64,000 nucleotides of DNA from Paenibacillus sp. FSL W8-0186 (GCF_037969765.1 NZ_CP150207.1:4617001-4681000), one strand, 5' to 3'. Positions 32,771-42,680 are shown, counted from the first letter of the stretch. Notes: generated by a model from the letters alone, not told the origin. Translations and numbers: made by a program.

Positions 32771-35503
32771 ATGAGCAGACTGACAAACAAGATTATCGCA
32801 TCTGTTCTCGCCATTTTGCTGCTGCTCCATTTGGGGACCCTAGGATTAGGGTCGGCAAATGCCAACGCCTCGCTGTCCGGAATGCAGCAGGAGGTCATTG
32901 TCGTTTATAAAAACGAGGGTGGCAAGGACACAGTATACAACGAAAGTATTGATATTCTTCATGAATTCGACACCATCCCTGCCGTAGCTGCTACGGTAAG
33001 CAATCACGATCTGCCTGCATTGGCAGCCGATCCGAATATCGCGCTGATCGAACGCAATATTACCTTTCGGATAACGGGCGGGGAATTCAAAACAGCGTCC
33101 ATTCCCTCCGAGCAAAACGGATGGGGCTTTCAGGCTGTTCAGCCAACCCTGATGTGGAACTCAGGCTATACGGGCACAGGCGTCAAAGTGGCCGTCATTG
33201 ATTCCGGGATTTATCCGCATCCTGAACTAGCGATTGCCGGGGGGATATCGACCGTAGATTACACGAATAGTTACACGGATGATAACGGACACGGCACACA
33301 TGTCGCAGGCATTATCGCCGCCAAAAGCAATGGCAGCGGAACAGTAGGTATCGCGCCCGGCGTCCAGCTCTATGCCGTAAAAACGATGGATCAGAACGGC
33401 GAAGGAACGCTTCAGGACGTCCTTGAAGGCATCGAATGGTCGATTCAAAACCATATGGATATTATTAACCTATCTCTCGGAACGGATACGCATTCCGAGC
33501 TGTTAAAAGAGATGGTAGACCTAGCAAATGCCCAAGGTATCGTCGTCGTCGGTTCGGCAGGCAACAGCCAGACGACGGAAGATGCGAACGGCAATATCGT
33601 CCCTGTTCCCTTAAGCACTTATACAATCAATTACCCCGCTAAATATGACAGCGTAATTGCTGTTGCGGCGGTGGATGCCAATAACGCACGCGGCGCTTTC
33701 TCCTCAGTCGGCGATGAAGTTGAAGTCGCAGCACCTGGCGTGGACATCCTATCGACTTATGTAAGCAGCGGCGCTCCCGCTTATGCGTTATCCAGCGGAA
33801 CATCGCAAGCTGCTCCGCATGTTTCCGGCATGATTGCTCTGCTCAAACAGAAAGATCCCGGAATGACGAACGTACAGCTTCGCGAGGAAATCAAAAAATA
33901 TGCAATGGATCTGGGACCCGCCGGACGGGATATCGAATATGGCTACGGTATGGTGAGCTTCGACCGGTCACTTGATCAGACCCCGCCTGCGAATGTCACG
34001 AATCTTCAAGTCCTAGGAAAAACGGATTCAGAGATTTCGATTGCTTGGAATAATCCGGTGAATTCGGACTTTGCAACCAATAATATCTACGCCAATGGCG
34101 TTTATGCAGGCAGCGCAGCGGGCCAAACGTATACCTTGACCCAACTGCAGCCAACCACGTCCTATTCAATTACCGTTAAATCGGCGGATAGGAGCGGAAA
34201 CGAATCTTCTGGGGAAACAGTCACGGTCATTACAGACAATATTCCTCGAATTCCGGATACGACTGCCCCGGCAGAAGTATCAGATCTCGTGGTCACAGCA
34301 ACGTCCTCCACCTACGTGAAGCTAGGTTGGACCAATCCTGCAGAACCTGATTTTGCAAAAGTCCATCTCTACCTTAACGGAACCAAGGTACACGAGACTG
34401 CAGAAACATCTTATAAATTCGAAGGGTTGACCCCGAATACAAGCTATCGCTTTGGGGTAAAAACAGCAGACCTTGCTGGCAATATTTCATCCGGCTTGAG
34501 TATTACTGCCTCCACCCTAGCTGCAGGTGCTGCTGATCCAGCAGGCCCTGGTCATGAGCCGCCTGCAGCGGATACAACGGCTCCAGCAGAAGTAACTCAA
34601 TTGGCGCTGGTTAAAGCGACAAGCTCATCGCTGCAGGTCGGTTGGAGCAACCCGGCAGATCCCGATTTTGCCATGGTCAAGCTATACATCAACAATAATT
34701 ACATTACGGATACAGCAGCTTCATCATACCAATTCAACGGTTTGCTTGCGGACACCGCCTATAAGATCGTGGTCAAGACCGTAGACACCCATGGCAACGT
34801 ATCTGATGGAGCTTCGCTAACGGCAAGGACGCAACCCGCTCCGGCCGTAAATCATCCCGCACCTTCGACGCCTCCTGCGTCAGGAGGACCATCAGCTCCG
34901 GGAGGCGGTATCATTCAGGTTCCGGTTAACGTAACACCTGCCCCGGCAGGAAATACGGCACAAGTCGGGGAGCAGGACGAAGCGGATGCAGCTGCAGGGA
35001 ACCAGCTTCAAGAAGCCAAAGCATCGCTAGATAAGGCCAAGCAGACGCTAACCATCGGTGACTTCGTCCAGGCTAAAATGGCCGTTCAAAGGCTGACTGA
35101 CCAAGAGAAGCGCGAAGAGTTCCGGCAGGAATTGAATCGCCTCAAGGAAGAGCTGAGCATTCAGGATCTGCCGTCCAAACTAGGGGTTCGTTCTACTATA
35201 CCGATCGGCATCAGTCTTCAAGTGGCCATGAAAAGCGCAAACTATAAATACATTGATCCATCGTCCCTAAAGCCTGGCGAGAACATCTTCGTCTTGAACA
35301 GCAAAGGGGAAGCCGTACACGATACGGTAGAGATCAAAATACTGTTCAATCGAATTCATGTAACGCCGAAGAAAGGCAAGTTCGCTGCCAAAGAAACCTA
35401 CACCATCATTATGGACACGACAGTAAAAGGCAAGCCGGATCCGAGTGCGTCTGACAGCTTTGAACTGAAAAACCCGTTGATTTTAGAGTTCACAACAAGA
35501 TAG
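32771..35503 (+). CDS. Secreted subtilisin-like protease with fibronectin type III domains
   Basis: 910 aa. Signal peptide (about residues 1-33), an inhibitor-like propeptide (about 42-100), then the S8 catalytic domain with Asp144 in AVIDSG, His174 in NGHGTHVAG, the oxyanion Asn265 and Ser345 in GTSQAAPH. Three fibronectin type III repeats follow (about 405-490, 500-590, 605-695), then a Pro/Gly-rich linker, a helical region and a C-terminal beta domain with no known name. GGGAGAG precedes the ATG. The size and tail suggest an extracellular protease held at the surface. It is 12 bp upstream of an SLH gene. Confidence 0.93.
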   Translation: MSRLTNKIIASVLAILLLLHLGTLGLGSANANASLSGMQQEVIVVYKNEGGKDTVYNESIDILHEFDTIPAVAATVSNHDLPALAADPNIALIERNITFRITGGEFKTASIPSEQNGWGFQAVQPTLMWNSGYTGTGVKVAVIDSGIYPHPELAIAGGISTVDYTNSYTDDNGHGTHVAGIIAAKSNGSGTVGIAPGVQLYAVKTMDQNGEGTLQDVLEGIEWSIQNHMDIINLSLGTDTHSELLKEMVDLANAQGIVVVGSAGNSQTTEDANGNIVPVPLSTYTINYPAKYDSVIAVAAVDANNARGAFSSVGDEVEVAAPGVDILSTYVSSGAPAYALSSGTSQAAPHVSGMIALLKQKDPGMTNVQLREEIKKYAMDLGPAGRDIEYGYGMVSFDRSLDQTPPANVTNLQVLGKTDSEISIAWNNPVNSDFATNNIYANGVYAGSAAGQTYTLTQLQPTTSYSITVKSADRSGNESSGETVTVITDNIPRIPDTTAPAEVSDLVVTATSSTYVKLGWTNPAEPDFAKVHLYLNGTKVHETAETSYKFEGLTPNTSYRFGVKTADLAGNISSGLSITASTLAAGAADPAGPGHEPPAADTTAPAEVTQLALVKATSSSLQVGWSNPADPDFAMVKLYINNNYITDTAASSYQFNGLLADTAYKIVVKTVDTHGNVSDGASLTARTQPAPAVNHPAPSTPPASGGPSAPGGGIIQVPVNVTPAPAGNTAQVGEQDEADAAAGNQLQEAKASLDKAKQTLTIGDFVQAKMAVQRLTDQEKREEFRQELNRLKEELSIQDLPSKLGVRSTIPIGISLQVAMKSANYKYIDPSSLKPGENIFVLNSKGEAVHDTVEIKILFNRIHVTPKKGKFAAKETYTIIMDTTVKGKPDPSASDSFELKNPLILEFTTR

Positions 35504-35515
35504 GGGTTTGCAACT

Positions 35516-36157
35516 ATGAAAATTCGAACACTTACAAAACTAGTCATCACATCTGCAATGGGCCTGTCTCTTCTTGGACCAGCCCTACCGTCAGGCCTTC
35601 ATGCTGCAGAGCAGATTTCCTTCACGGACGTTAAGAAGGGCTCCTGGTATGAAGAGACGGTGCAATGGGCCGTTTCCAAGGATATGGTCAAAGGGTACGC
35701 TGACGGGACATTCAAACCGCAGCAAACGGTAAGCGAAGCCGAATTCCTCGCTATGCTGCTGCGGGCTTTCGAGCCGGAGCTGGTCACCTCCGCCCAGCAA
35801 GGCCATTGGGTGGATGCTTATTATAACCGGGCGCAGCAGCTAAATTATCCGGTCATCGGCTACAAAGAGCTTTTATCTAGAAATCAACCGATTTCCCGGG
35901 AGCAGGTTGCCGAATTGGTCACCGCCACGGAAGGCGTCAACTTCAGCGGCGATCATGCCATCCACTACGTGCTTGCCTTCGGGCTCGCTACGGGTAAAGA
36001 CCCGAATATCGTAAGCGTGGACAGCTATGAAGGCAAAAGCGCCTTAACGCGCGCTGAAGCTCTGCAGTTCATCAAAAATGTCAGCGAATACGGCATCGGC
36101 GGACTGCTGGAAAGACCAGATGAGAAGAATAATCCACAGGATCTTCCCGAGCTATAA
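35516..36157 (+). CDS. S-layer homology (SLH) domain protein
   Basis: 213 aa. Signal peptide (about residues 1-31), then an SLH repeat with the classic FTDVKKGSWYEETVQWAV...VKGYADGTFKPQQTVSEAEF, and one or two more divergent repeats. SLH domains bind pyruvylated secondary wall polymers. With only SLH-like repeats and no other domain, it could anchor or partner the protease encoded directly upstream. The short gap suggests one transcript. A strong terminator follows. Confidence 0.88.
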   Translation: MKIRTLTKLVITSAMGLSLLGPALPSGLHAAEQISFTDVKKGSWYEETVQWAVSKDMVKGYADGTFKPQQTVSEAEFLAMLLRAFEPELVTSAQQGHWVDAYYNRAQQLNYPVIGYKELLSRNQPISREQVAELVTATEGVNFSGDHAIHYVLAFGLATGKDPNIVSVDSYEGKSALTRAEALQFIKNVSEYGIGGLLERPDEKNNPQDLPEL

Positions 36158-36167
36158 TCTGCCGCAA

Positions 36168-36209
36168 AACGCCCAACCTCTTCTTCAACAGAGGTTGGGC
36201 GTTTTTTAC
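36168..36209 (+). terminator. Intrinsic terminator after the protease-SLH pair
   Basis: A perfect stem AACGCCCAACCTCT / AGAGGTTGGGCGTT ending in TTTTTT. Confidence 0.92.
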
Positions 36210-36311
36210 TGATATGAAATTTACATAAGCATAAGTTAGGGTGGAAAATAATCTGGCGTCCAACTCTGAAACCATCTACGCCCCAGCCCTTTTATGAGGC
36301 AAAAAGCATTT

Positions 36312-37109
36312 TCATTGTCTATAATACCGCTGCCGCTGCGCTTCAAACAGCAGCACCGAAGCGGCCATGGCCACGTTCAACGATTCCGCCTGCCCCCGCA
36401 TCGGGATAAGCAGCCCGTCGTCCATCAGCTCACGCACGTTCGCACTCAGGCCTCTTGCTTCGCTGCCGAACAGCAGCCATACCGGCCCTGTAAAGTCATA
36501 TGCGTAGCAGCTCGCTGCCGCCTGCAGGCTCGTTCCGGCCAGCCGGATCCCCCGGGCTTTGGCCTGGGGCAGAATGTCGGCCAGGTCACCTTCAATGACG
36601 GGCAAATGGAATAAGGAGCCCATGGTTGAACGAATGACTTTCGGGTTGTATATATCCGCGCAGCCTAGGCCGACGATCACGCCGCTCGCACCAACGGCAT
36701 CCGCGCTGCGAATGATCGTGCCGACGTTCCCGGGGTCCTGCACACCGTCCAGCACGACGACGAGGCTGCGTTCCTCTGTCAGCAAGGGCTCAAGCTCGCC
36801 GCGGTTTTTGCGGGCGATCGCGAACACCGGCTGCGGCGTCTTTGCATCGGTGCATTTGGCGATGATAGCTGCCGTTACACCGATCCACTCCACATCCAGC
36901 GAGGCGGCAGCCGCCTCTGACAGCTCGGCGGGGATCCCCCGCTCAATTTCATAGCATACGCATTCCAGATCAGCCCGCGCCTTCAGCGCTTCCTGCACCA
37001 GATGAATGCCCTCAATTACGTATTTCAGTTGCTTATCCCGGTTTTTCTTCTCAAGCAGTCCGGCCCATTCCTTCACGCGGGGATTGTTCGGAGAAGTAAT
37101 TTGCTGCAT
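36312..37109 (-). CDS. SpoU/TrmH family RNA 2'-O-methyltransferase
   Basis: 265 aa. An N-terminal substrate-binding domain (RlmB-type) is followed by the SPOUT knot domain, with motif 1 VVLDGVQDPGNVGTIIRSADA, motif 2 around VIRSTMGSLFHLPV, and motif 3 MRGQAESLNVAMAASVLLFE. It methylates a ribose in rRNA or tRNA; the B. subtilis counterpart next to sspI is ysgA. It lies 20 bp downstream of ktrA on the same strand. Confidence 0.92.
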   Translation of the reverse strand: MQQITSPNNPRVKEWAGLLEKKNRDKQLKYVIEGIHLVQEALKARADLECVCYEIERGIPAELSEAAAASLDVEWIGVTAAIIAKCTDAKTPQPVFAIARKNRGELEPLLTEERSLVVVLDGVQDPGNVGTIIRSADAVGASGVIVGLGCADIYNPKVIRSTMGSLFHLPVIEGDLADILPQAKARGIRLAGTSLQAAASCYAYDFTGPVWLLFGSEARGLSANVRELMDDGLLIPMRGQAESLNVAMAASVLLFEAQRQRYYRQ

Positions 37110-37129
37110 CAGTCGTTCAACCCCTTCGA

Positions 37130-37804
37130 TTATGATTCCGAATAAGCCAGCTCAAGCTTCGTCAAATCATTCTTCTCGCCGACAATGACAAGCACGTCGC
37201 CTTCTTCAAGCCGGTCGTTGGCCGCCGGCGAAATGTTCATTTTGCTGCCCGTCTTGATCGCCATGACGTTGCAGCCGAACTTGGCCCGAATATCAAGCTC
37301 CTTCAGGTTCTTGCCAACCATCGCCTTCGTGATCTGCAGATCAACGATGCTGTATTCGTCCGACAGCTCGATGTAGTCGAGGATGTTCGGCGAGGTCAGG
37401 TGATGGGCCAGGCGAAGCCCCATATCCCGCTCCGGATAGATCACCTTGTCTGCACCGATCTTATTCAGCACCTTGCCGTGCAGCTCATTCTGGGCTTTAA
37501 CGATAATGATTGGCCCGCCCAAGTCTTTAAGGATCAGCGTCGTCAAAATGCTGGCTTGAATATTCTCGCCGATCGCCACGACCACGACATCAAAATTGCG
37601 TATGCCCAGCGCGCGAAGCGCCTCTTCGTCCGTAGAGTCTGCGGATACGGCATGCGTCACGATATTGGATACGGCCTGCGTGCGCTGCTCGTTGGCGTCG
37701 ATCGCCAGGACATCAAAGCCCATATTGCTTAAAGCGCTGGCCACGCTGAGCCCAAAGCGGCCCATGCCGATGACAGCGTATTGTTTTTTTGCGGATTGTG
37801 CCAT
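37130..37804 (-). CDS. ktrA: Potassium uptake gating subunit KtrA/KtrC (TrkA-N and TrkA-C domains)
   Basis: 224 aa. The Rossmann fold with GMGRFG (residues 13-18) binds ATP/ADP or NAD(H); the C-terminal RCK_C domain is at about residues 140-220. These cytoplasmic rings gate the KtrB or KtrD membrane subunit; in Firmicutes the RCK_C domain also binds cyclic di-AMP, which closes the channel. No membrane subunit is nearby, as is common for ktrC-type genes. The window has one more RCK_C protein, KhtT. Confidence 0.93.
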   Translation of the reverse strand: MAQSAKKQYAVIGMGRFGLSVASALSNMGFDVLAIDANEQRTQAVSNIVTHAVSADSTDEEALRALGIRNFDVVVVAIGENIQASILTTLILKDLGGPIIIVKAQNELHGKVLNKIGADKVIYPERDMGLRLAHHLTSPNILDYIELSDEYSIVDLQITKAMVGKNLKELDIRAKFGCNVMAIKTGSKMNISPAANDRLEEGDVLVIVGEKNDLTKLELAYSES

Positions 37805-37930
37805 GCTTCCACCTACCCGAGTCCATATTTATGCGAAATAGTATACCACAACCCGTCCCAAACTTGTATTTTCAGAGCAAGAGCCGGGAACATTAACACC
37901 GGGCAATGACTATTTCAAGGAGGTATAGAT

Positions 37931-38164
37931 ATGCCAATTACTCTTGACCTTAGACAAGCGGTTGTGCATAAAATGCACGGCAAAAACGAAGCAGGCCTGC
38001 GGGATATGGTAGAGGGCTCGATCGATGCCCAGGAGACTGCGCTTCCCGGCCTTGGCGTCGTTTTTGAGATCATCTGGAAGCATATCGACGACGCGAAGAA
38101 AGATGAATTGATCTCTCTCCTGAGCAGAGAGCTTGCTTCTGCCGAGCTGAAGCCATTGAAATAA
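37931..38164 (+). CDS. sspI: Small acid-soluble spore protein SspI
   Basis: 77 aa, with the SspI pattern MPITLDLRQAVVHKM, LRDMVEGSIDAQETALPGLGV and FEIIWKHIDDAKKDELI. It is a minor spore-core protein not related to alpha/beta SASPs. AAGGAGG is nine bases upstream of the ATG. Its neighbour on the other strand is the ysgA-like methyltransferase locus, as in B. subtilis. Sigma-G dependence is expected. Own terminator. Confidence 0.93.
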   Translation: MPITLDLRQAVVHKMHGKNEAGLRDMVEGSIDAQETALPGLGVVFEIIWKHIDDAKKDELISLLSRELASAELKPLK

Positions 38165-38189
38165 GGATAGCCCGCCATCATCGCAACAC

Positions 38190-38231
38190 AAGAAGCCTCC
38201 TTACCTGTGATCCTGTAAGGAGGCTTCTTTG
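38190..38231 (+). terminator. Intrinsic terminator after sspI
   Basis: The stem AAGAAGCCTCCTTAC / GTAAGGAGGCTTCTT is perfect over fifteen pairs and followed by TTG. Confidence 0.85.
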
Positions 38232-38302
38232 TTGTATAGTACTGGAGCGAAACTAAGCATAGCCTCGGCTTATAGCATGAGCCTTTCCGGCTCATTTTTG
38301 CC

Positions 38303-39886
38303 TTATGGCGCTGTCTCCAGGAACTTCGCATCCGGATTTTTCTCCATCGCAGTTCTCATCGCGTACTCGTTCTCGAACAAGACGACATAATTGCCCTTCT
38401 TATCCGTCACCAGCGTTGAATTAATCCGGAATTTCGAAGGATCCACCTTATCCGCGACAATCCAGCGCGCGAATTGGAACGGCATCCGCTGCAGTTGGAC
38501 ATCGACGCCGTATTCAGCCTTCATACGGTATTCGAACACCTCGAACTGAAGCTGCCCTACGACACCCAGCAGCATGTCCTCGAAGCCTACCGTCGTGAAC
38601 ACCTGAATGGTCCCTTCTTCCGTCAGCTGATCGATCCCCTTCTGATACTGCTTATGCTTCAGAGCATTCTTTACGGTGACTTTGGCAAAAATCTCCGGCG
38701 AGAAGGTCGGCAGCTCATCAAATTCGATCTCGCTTCCTTGGCTGAGCGAATCGCCGATCCGGAAAATGCCGGGATCGAACAGCCCGATAATATCGCCAGG
38801 ATAAGCCTCGGTGACGATATCCCGATCCTGAGCCAGGAATTGCTGCGGCTGGGACAGCTTGATCTCTTTGCCTGCCCGGACATGCTTCACCGACATGCCT
38901 CGCTCGAATTTGCCCGACACGATGCGCAGGAAAGCGATTCGGTCGCGGTGCGCCGGGTTCATGTTCGCCTGGATTTTGAACACGTAGCCGGAGAACTTCT
39001 CGTTTGTCGGCTCGACCAATCCGGTCAAGCTATGGCGCGGCTCCGGCTTTGGAGCAAGACGCAGGAAGTTTTCCAGGAACGTCTGGACACCGAAATTATT
39101 GACGGCGCTGCCGAAGAAGACCGGAGTCAGCTCACCGCGGCTGATTTTCTCCATATCGAAGGGATCACCCGCTACATCAAGGAGCTCCAAGTCCTGGCAT
39201 AGCTGATCATGCAGGTATTCCCCGGCCAATTCACGGATCACAGGGTCTTGATAATTCTCGACCTTCTTCACTTGGATCTGGGAATGATCATTCCCCTGGA
39301 ACAATTCAACCTGATTGTTCATCCGGTCGTAAATGCCCGACAGCTCGCGTCCCGAACCGATTGGCCAGTTCATCGGCACAGAGCGGATGCCCAGCACCTG
39401 CTCCAGCTCCTCCATCAGATCAAACGGATTCCGGCCTTCCCGGTCCAGTTTGTTGATGAAGGTAAAAATCGGAATGCCCCGCTTGGCGCAAACCTGGAAC
39501 AGCTTGATCGTCTGTACCTCGACGCCTTTGGCCACGTCAATCAGCATGACAGCTGCATCTGCAGCAGTCAATGTACGGTAGGTGTCCTCACTGAAATCCT
39601 GGTGGCCCGGCGTATCCAGTATGTTGACCCGATGGCCGTTATAGTCAAACTGCATGACGGAAGAAGTGACGGAAATTCCGCGCTGCTTCTCGATTTCCAT
39701 CCAGTCGCTTGTCGCATGCTTGCTTGCCTTGCGAGCCTTAACGGATCCTGCCAGACGGATCGCGCCGCCGAACAGCAATAATTTCTCGGTTAATGTGGTT
39801 TTCCCGGCATCCGGGTGGGAAATGATCGCGAACGTCCGCCGCTTATTCACTTCCTCCTGCAGCACTTGCCCCAATGCTTTGCTCAT
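38303..39886 (-). CDS. prfC: Peptide chain release factor 3
   Basis: 527 aa translational GTPase that releases RF1/RF2 from the ribosome after termination. G1 is HPDAGKTTL, G3 DTPGHQDF and G4 NKLD; the RF3-specific insert and C-terminal domain III (GVVGQLQFEVFEYRMKAEYG) are present. Length is the family norm. The upstream AGAGGAC is a modest ribosome-binding site. Confidence 0.96.
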   Translation of the reverse strand: MSKALGQVLQEEVNKRRTFAIISHPDAGKTTLTEKLLLFGGAIRLAGSVKARKASKHATSDWMEIEKQRGISVTSSVMQFDYNGHRVNILDTPGHQDFSEDTYRTLTAADAAVMLIDVAKGVEVQTIKLFQVCAKRGIPIFTFINKLDREGRNPFDLMEELEQVLGIRSVPMNWPIGSGRELSGIYDRMNNQVELFQGNDHSQIQVKKVENYQDPVIRELAGEYLHDQLCQDLELLDVAGDPFDMEKISRGELTPVFFGSAVNNFGVQTFLENFLRLAPKPEPRHSLTGLVEPTNEKFSGYVFKIQANMNPAHRDRIAFLRIVSGKFERGMSVKHVRAGKEIKLSQPQQFLAQDRDIVTEAYPGDIIGLFDPGIFRIGDSLSQGSEIEFDELPTFSPEIFAKVTVKNALKHKQYQKGIDQLTEEGTIQVFTTVGFEDMLLGVVGQLQFEVFEYRMKAEYGVDVQLQRMPFQFARWIVADKVDPSKFRINSTLVTDKKGNYVVLFENEYAMRTAMEKNPDAKFLETAP

Positions 39887-39955
39887 GTATCACTAGTCCT
39901 CTCATTCCACAAATTCACGTTGTATATTGTAACATATTTTGTCTCTTTGTACGCA

Positions 39956-39992
39956 AAAACACCCTCACATCTTGGGAGATGTCGAGGATGCT
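39956..39992 (-). terminator. Intrinsic terminator of the nitroreductase operon
   Basis: Minus strand CATCCTC..ACATCTC / AAGATGTGAGGGTG, followed by TTTTTGCG. Confidence 0.7.
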
Positions 39993-40029
39993 TTTGTGCT
40001 TGCCCGGTATTAGCTTATGCTTACAGGCG

Positions 40030-40677
40030 CTATTTGGTCACTTGGCCATTAGATTCGGTAGAAAAATCTCCCCAAATGATGCTTTCCTGCAGTGGACGGC
40101 GGCCGCTCGGCACATTCCTATCCTTGAATTTATCCGGGAGCAGCTCCGTGCTGCCCGGATATCCGAGTGCAACTACAGCATGCAGCTCAAAATTTGCCGG
40201 AATGCTCAGCAGCTCCCTGGCCTTTACCCGGTCATATCCGCCGATGGCCCGGGTGTTCAGTCCTAGCAAGGAGGCCTGCAGTGCAATGCTTGCCCATGCT
40301 GCCCCTGTGTCGAAAGCATGCGCCCCATTCATCTTCCCATCCTCTTGCACTGAGGATAATAGAAGGATAAGCACAGGCGCCTGAGCCGCCCACTCCAGAT
40401 TGCCGGGAACAATAAACTCGTGGAACAGTTTCAACTGGCTCTCTTCCCTGGCTACGATAAAACGCCACGGCTGAAAATTATTGGAGGAAGGAGCCCAACG
40501 CGCAGCCTCCAGGATCGCCAGCAGCGTTTGCTCTGCCACCGGCCGGGCGGCAAATGCGCGGGATGACCAGCGGTTAACGAATAATGGGTCGGCTCCATGT
40601 TCCGCTATGCGGGACAGAGCCTCTTCCTTCATAGAATTTGCCGATACAGGTATGGTTGCTAGTTCCGAATGACTCAT
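40030..40677 (-). CDS. Nitroreductase family protein
   Basis: 215 aa FMN-dependent oxidoreductase. Motifs: NRWSSRAFAARPV (FMN phosphate contact), AARWAPSSNNFQPWRFIV, and a C-terminal VVALGYPG. The family reduces nitro groups, quinones or flavins with NAD(P)H. It lies 75 bp downstream of the ferredoxin gene on the same strand and probably shares its transcript. AGGAGTATCAAAGT precedes the ATG. Confidence 0.88.
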   Translation of the reverse strand: MSHSELATIPVSANSMKEEALSRIAEHGADPLFVNRWSSRAFAARPVAEQTLLAILEAARWAPSSNNFQPWRFIVAREESQLKLFHEFIVPGNLEWAAQAPVLILLLSSVQEDGKMNGAHAFDTGAAWASIALQASLLGLNTRAIGGYDRVKARELLSIPANFELHAVVALGYPGSTELLPDKFKDRNVPSGRRPLQESIIWGDFSTESNGQVTK

Positions 40678-40752
40678 ACTTTGATACTCCTCTCATTATG
40701 GCTATAAGTTATTTATTTTACTTTTCGATATGCAGGGTTCTAATGGATGCTT

Positions 40753-41085
40753 CTATGGAATCGCACGAACGGCCAATTGATGCATGTATTCATGCGATGA
40801 CACCGGCTTGCGCCCCGGACCCCATCCGACCTTCTCGCGGTAGCCGCCAAGCAGCCTGCGATCCTCCAGCACCGCTTCCTGCACCTCCTCGCGCCCCTCC
40901 GCAAAGGGCGATACGTACATCGCATCGGCGGGACAATACAGCTCGCACATGAAGCAGGTCTGGCAATCGTCCTGACGGGCAATTACCGGAGTGCCGTTAA
41001 CTCCTTGATCAAAGACGTCAGTTGGGCAGACGCTGACACAAAGATTGCATTTCACACAGCGGCTCTCGCTAATCAGTTCGATCAT
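40753..41085 (-). CDS. Two-cluster [4Fe-4S] ferredoxin (AprB-like)
   Basis: 110 aa. Two CxxCxxCxxxCP motifs: CVKCNLCVSVCP (near residue 10) and CQTCFMCELYCP (near residue 41), each followed by the fourth ligand for the other cluster. The C-terminal tail has a GYREKVGWGPG segment. Such ferredoxins form the electron-entry subunit for AprA-like flavoproteins. Its ATG overlaps the stop of the flavoprotein gene (ATGA), so the two are translationally coupled. Confidence 0.9.
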   Translation of the reverse strand: MIELISESRCVKCNLCVSVCPTDVFDQGVNGTPVIARQDDCQTCFMCELYCPADAMYVSPFAEGREEVQEAVLEDRRLLGGYREKVGWGPGRKPVSSHEYMHQLAVRAIP

Positions 41086-42680
41086 TGCAGCACAGCCTCC
41101 TTGCCGATCGGCTCCGGCCTGACGCTGATTTCATCCAGTCCCCAGGTGATCAAGCGGTGGTGCTGGGTCTGATCCTGCTGGGGATAATCGTCGCGCCTAT
41201 GCATCCCCCGGGACTCACGGCGGGCTAGCGCGGACTGATACATCCATCGTGCCGTAGCCGTCATCGCCGCCGCCCCGCGCAGCTTCACGCCTTCACGATC
41301 CCATCCGGCCCGGTCATTCCGGAGCGTATGCCACACCTGTTCCAGCCGTGCAAGCGACGCCTCCAGCCCTGCCTCAGAGCGAAACAGATTCCGGTCGTAA
41401 GGCATGACCTCCTCCTGCACCATCTTTGCATACTGCTCCGGAGTATGCCCTCTTCTCTCTGAGGCACGGCTGTCCAGCGGCAGCGAGAGGGATGACAGCC
41501 CCTTAACCCGCCGCTGAGCAGCACGCGGCCCCAGCCGCCGGGCATATTCCGCAGCGCCGTCTCCGGCAAAGCTGCCGGACGACATCGCCCAGGCGGCGTT
41601 ATGGCTGCCTCCGCCGGTAAATCCGCCGCAAATGAGCTCCCTGGTCGCCGCATCTCCGGCGGCATACAGCCCCGCCACCTTCGTCGCACATGATGCGTCG
41701 ACAATATGAATGCCCCCGGTTCCGCGGACTGTTCCCTCTAGGCGCAGCGTAACGGGAAAGAAATCCTCGAACGGATCGATCCCGCAGCGGTCGAAGGGCA
41801 GAAAAAAATTGCTCTGGCCTACCCGCAGCAGCGGCCGTATCTCCGCGGGCGCCAAGTCAAGCCGTGCATACACCTGCCGGCCGGCCAGCAAATTTTGGGC
41901 AATGATGGAGCGCCCCTGTTTTGATCCGGCTCCTTCGACCAGCGACCCGTCTTCATAGTAGAACGAGGCGTACTGGTAATAAGCCGTCTTGGTTACGGAA
42001 GCAAAGGCAGGCGAAATCCCATAAGCATTGGAAAACTCCATGCCCGAGAATTCCGCTCCGGCTTCGGCGGCCATCAGGTAACCGTCTCCTGTCAGTACGT
42101 TGCAGCCTAGGGCTTTGCTCAAGAAGGCACATCCTCCGGTGGCAATGACGACAGCGGCTGCACGAACGGACCAGGTCTGCCCAGTCCGAGTGCGAATCCC
42201 CGCAGCCCCTCCCACACCGTATTCATCGGCCAGCAGCTCCAGGGCGGGACTGTGATCCAATATGTTCACTCCCGCCCGTTTCACCGTCCTGCGCATTAAG
42301 CGCATATACTCCGGACCCTGCAATCCCCGCCGATGCTGCTGCCCCTGCCCATCTTCGGGAAAAGGATATCCCCATTCGGCGAGCATGCCCATGTTGTCAT
42401 ACGTCTGATCAAGCACGCGGTTCATCCATTGTGCGTCGGCCAGTTGCCCTCCCAGAAAGTAACGGCTGCGCTTCGCCTCTTCCCGGGCGGCCGCCTCTGG
42501 TTTGACGTACCATACGCCCGTACCTGACGGGGCTGTCGCCCCGCTCGTGCCGCAATACCCTTTATCGACCAGAACGACCTGAGTTCCTTTCCTTGCAGCT
42601 GTAATTGCCGCCCAGGCACCAGCCGGTCCGCCGCCGATAATCAATACGTCCGCGGATAAATCAAATCTCTTCTCCCGCAT
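41082..42680 (-). CDS. FAD-dependent oxidoreductase (fumarate reductase/AprA-like flavoprotein)
   Basis: 532 aa from ATG 42680, eight bases after AGGAGGTG; an ATG at 42689 touches that site. N-terminal FAD Rossmann fold (DVLIIGGGPAGAWAAI), then the fumarate-reductase-type FAD region with GTGGIHIVDASC and GLYAAGDAATRELICGGFTGGG, and a helical C-terminal domain. With the coupled ferredoxin it resembles adenylylsulfate reductase alpha-beta pairs, which in aerobic bacteria accompany sulfonate or other sulfur-source operons. The substrate is unknown; no transporter is adjacent. Confidence 0.88.
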   Translation of the reverse strand: MREKRFDLSADVLIIGGGPAGAWAAITAARKGTQVVLVDKGYCGTSGATAPSGTGVWYVKPEAAAREEAKRSRYFLGGQLADAQWMNRVLDQTYDNMGMLAEWGYPFPEDGQGQQHRRGLQGPEYMRLMRRTVKRAGVNILDHSPALELLADEYGVGGAAGIRTRTGQTWSVRAAAVVIATGGCAFLSKALGCNVLTGDGYLMAAEAGAEFSGMEFSNAYGISPAFASVTKTAYYQYASFYYEDGSLVEGAGSKQGRSIIAQNLLAGRQVYARLDLAPAEIRPLLRVGQSNFFLPFDRCGIDPFEDFFPVTLRLEGTVRGTGGIHIVDASCATKVAGLYAAGDAATRELICGGFTGGGSHNAAWAMSSGSFAGDGAAEYARRLGPRAAQRRVKGLSSLSLPLDSRASERRGHTPEQYAKMVQEEVMPYDRNLFRSEAGLEASLARLEQVWHTLRNDRAGWDREGVKLRGAAAMTATARWMYQSALARRESRGMHRRDDYPQQDQTQHHRLITWGLDEISVRPEPIGKEAVLQ

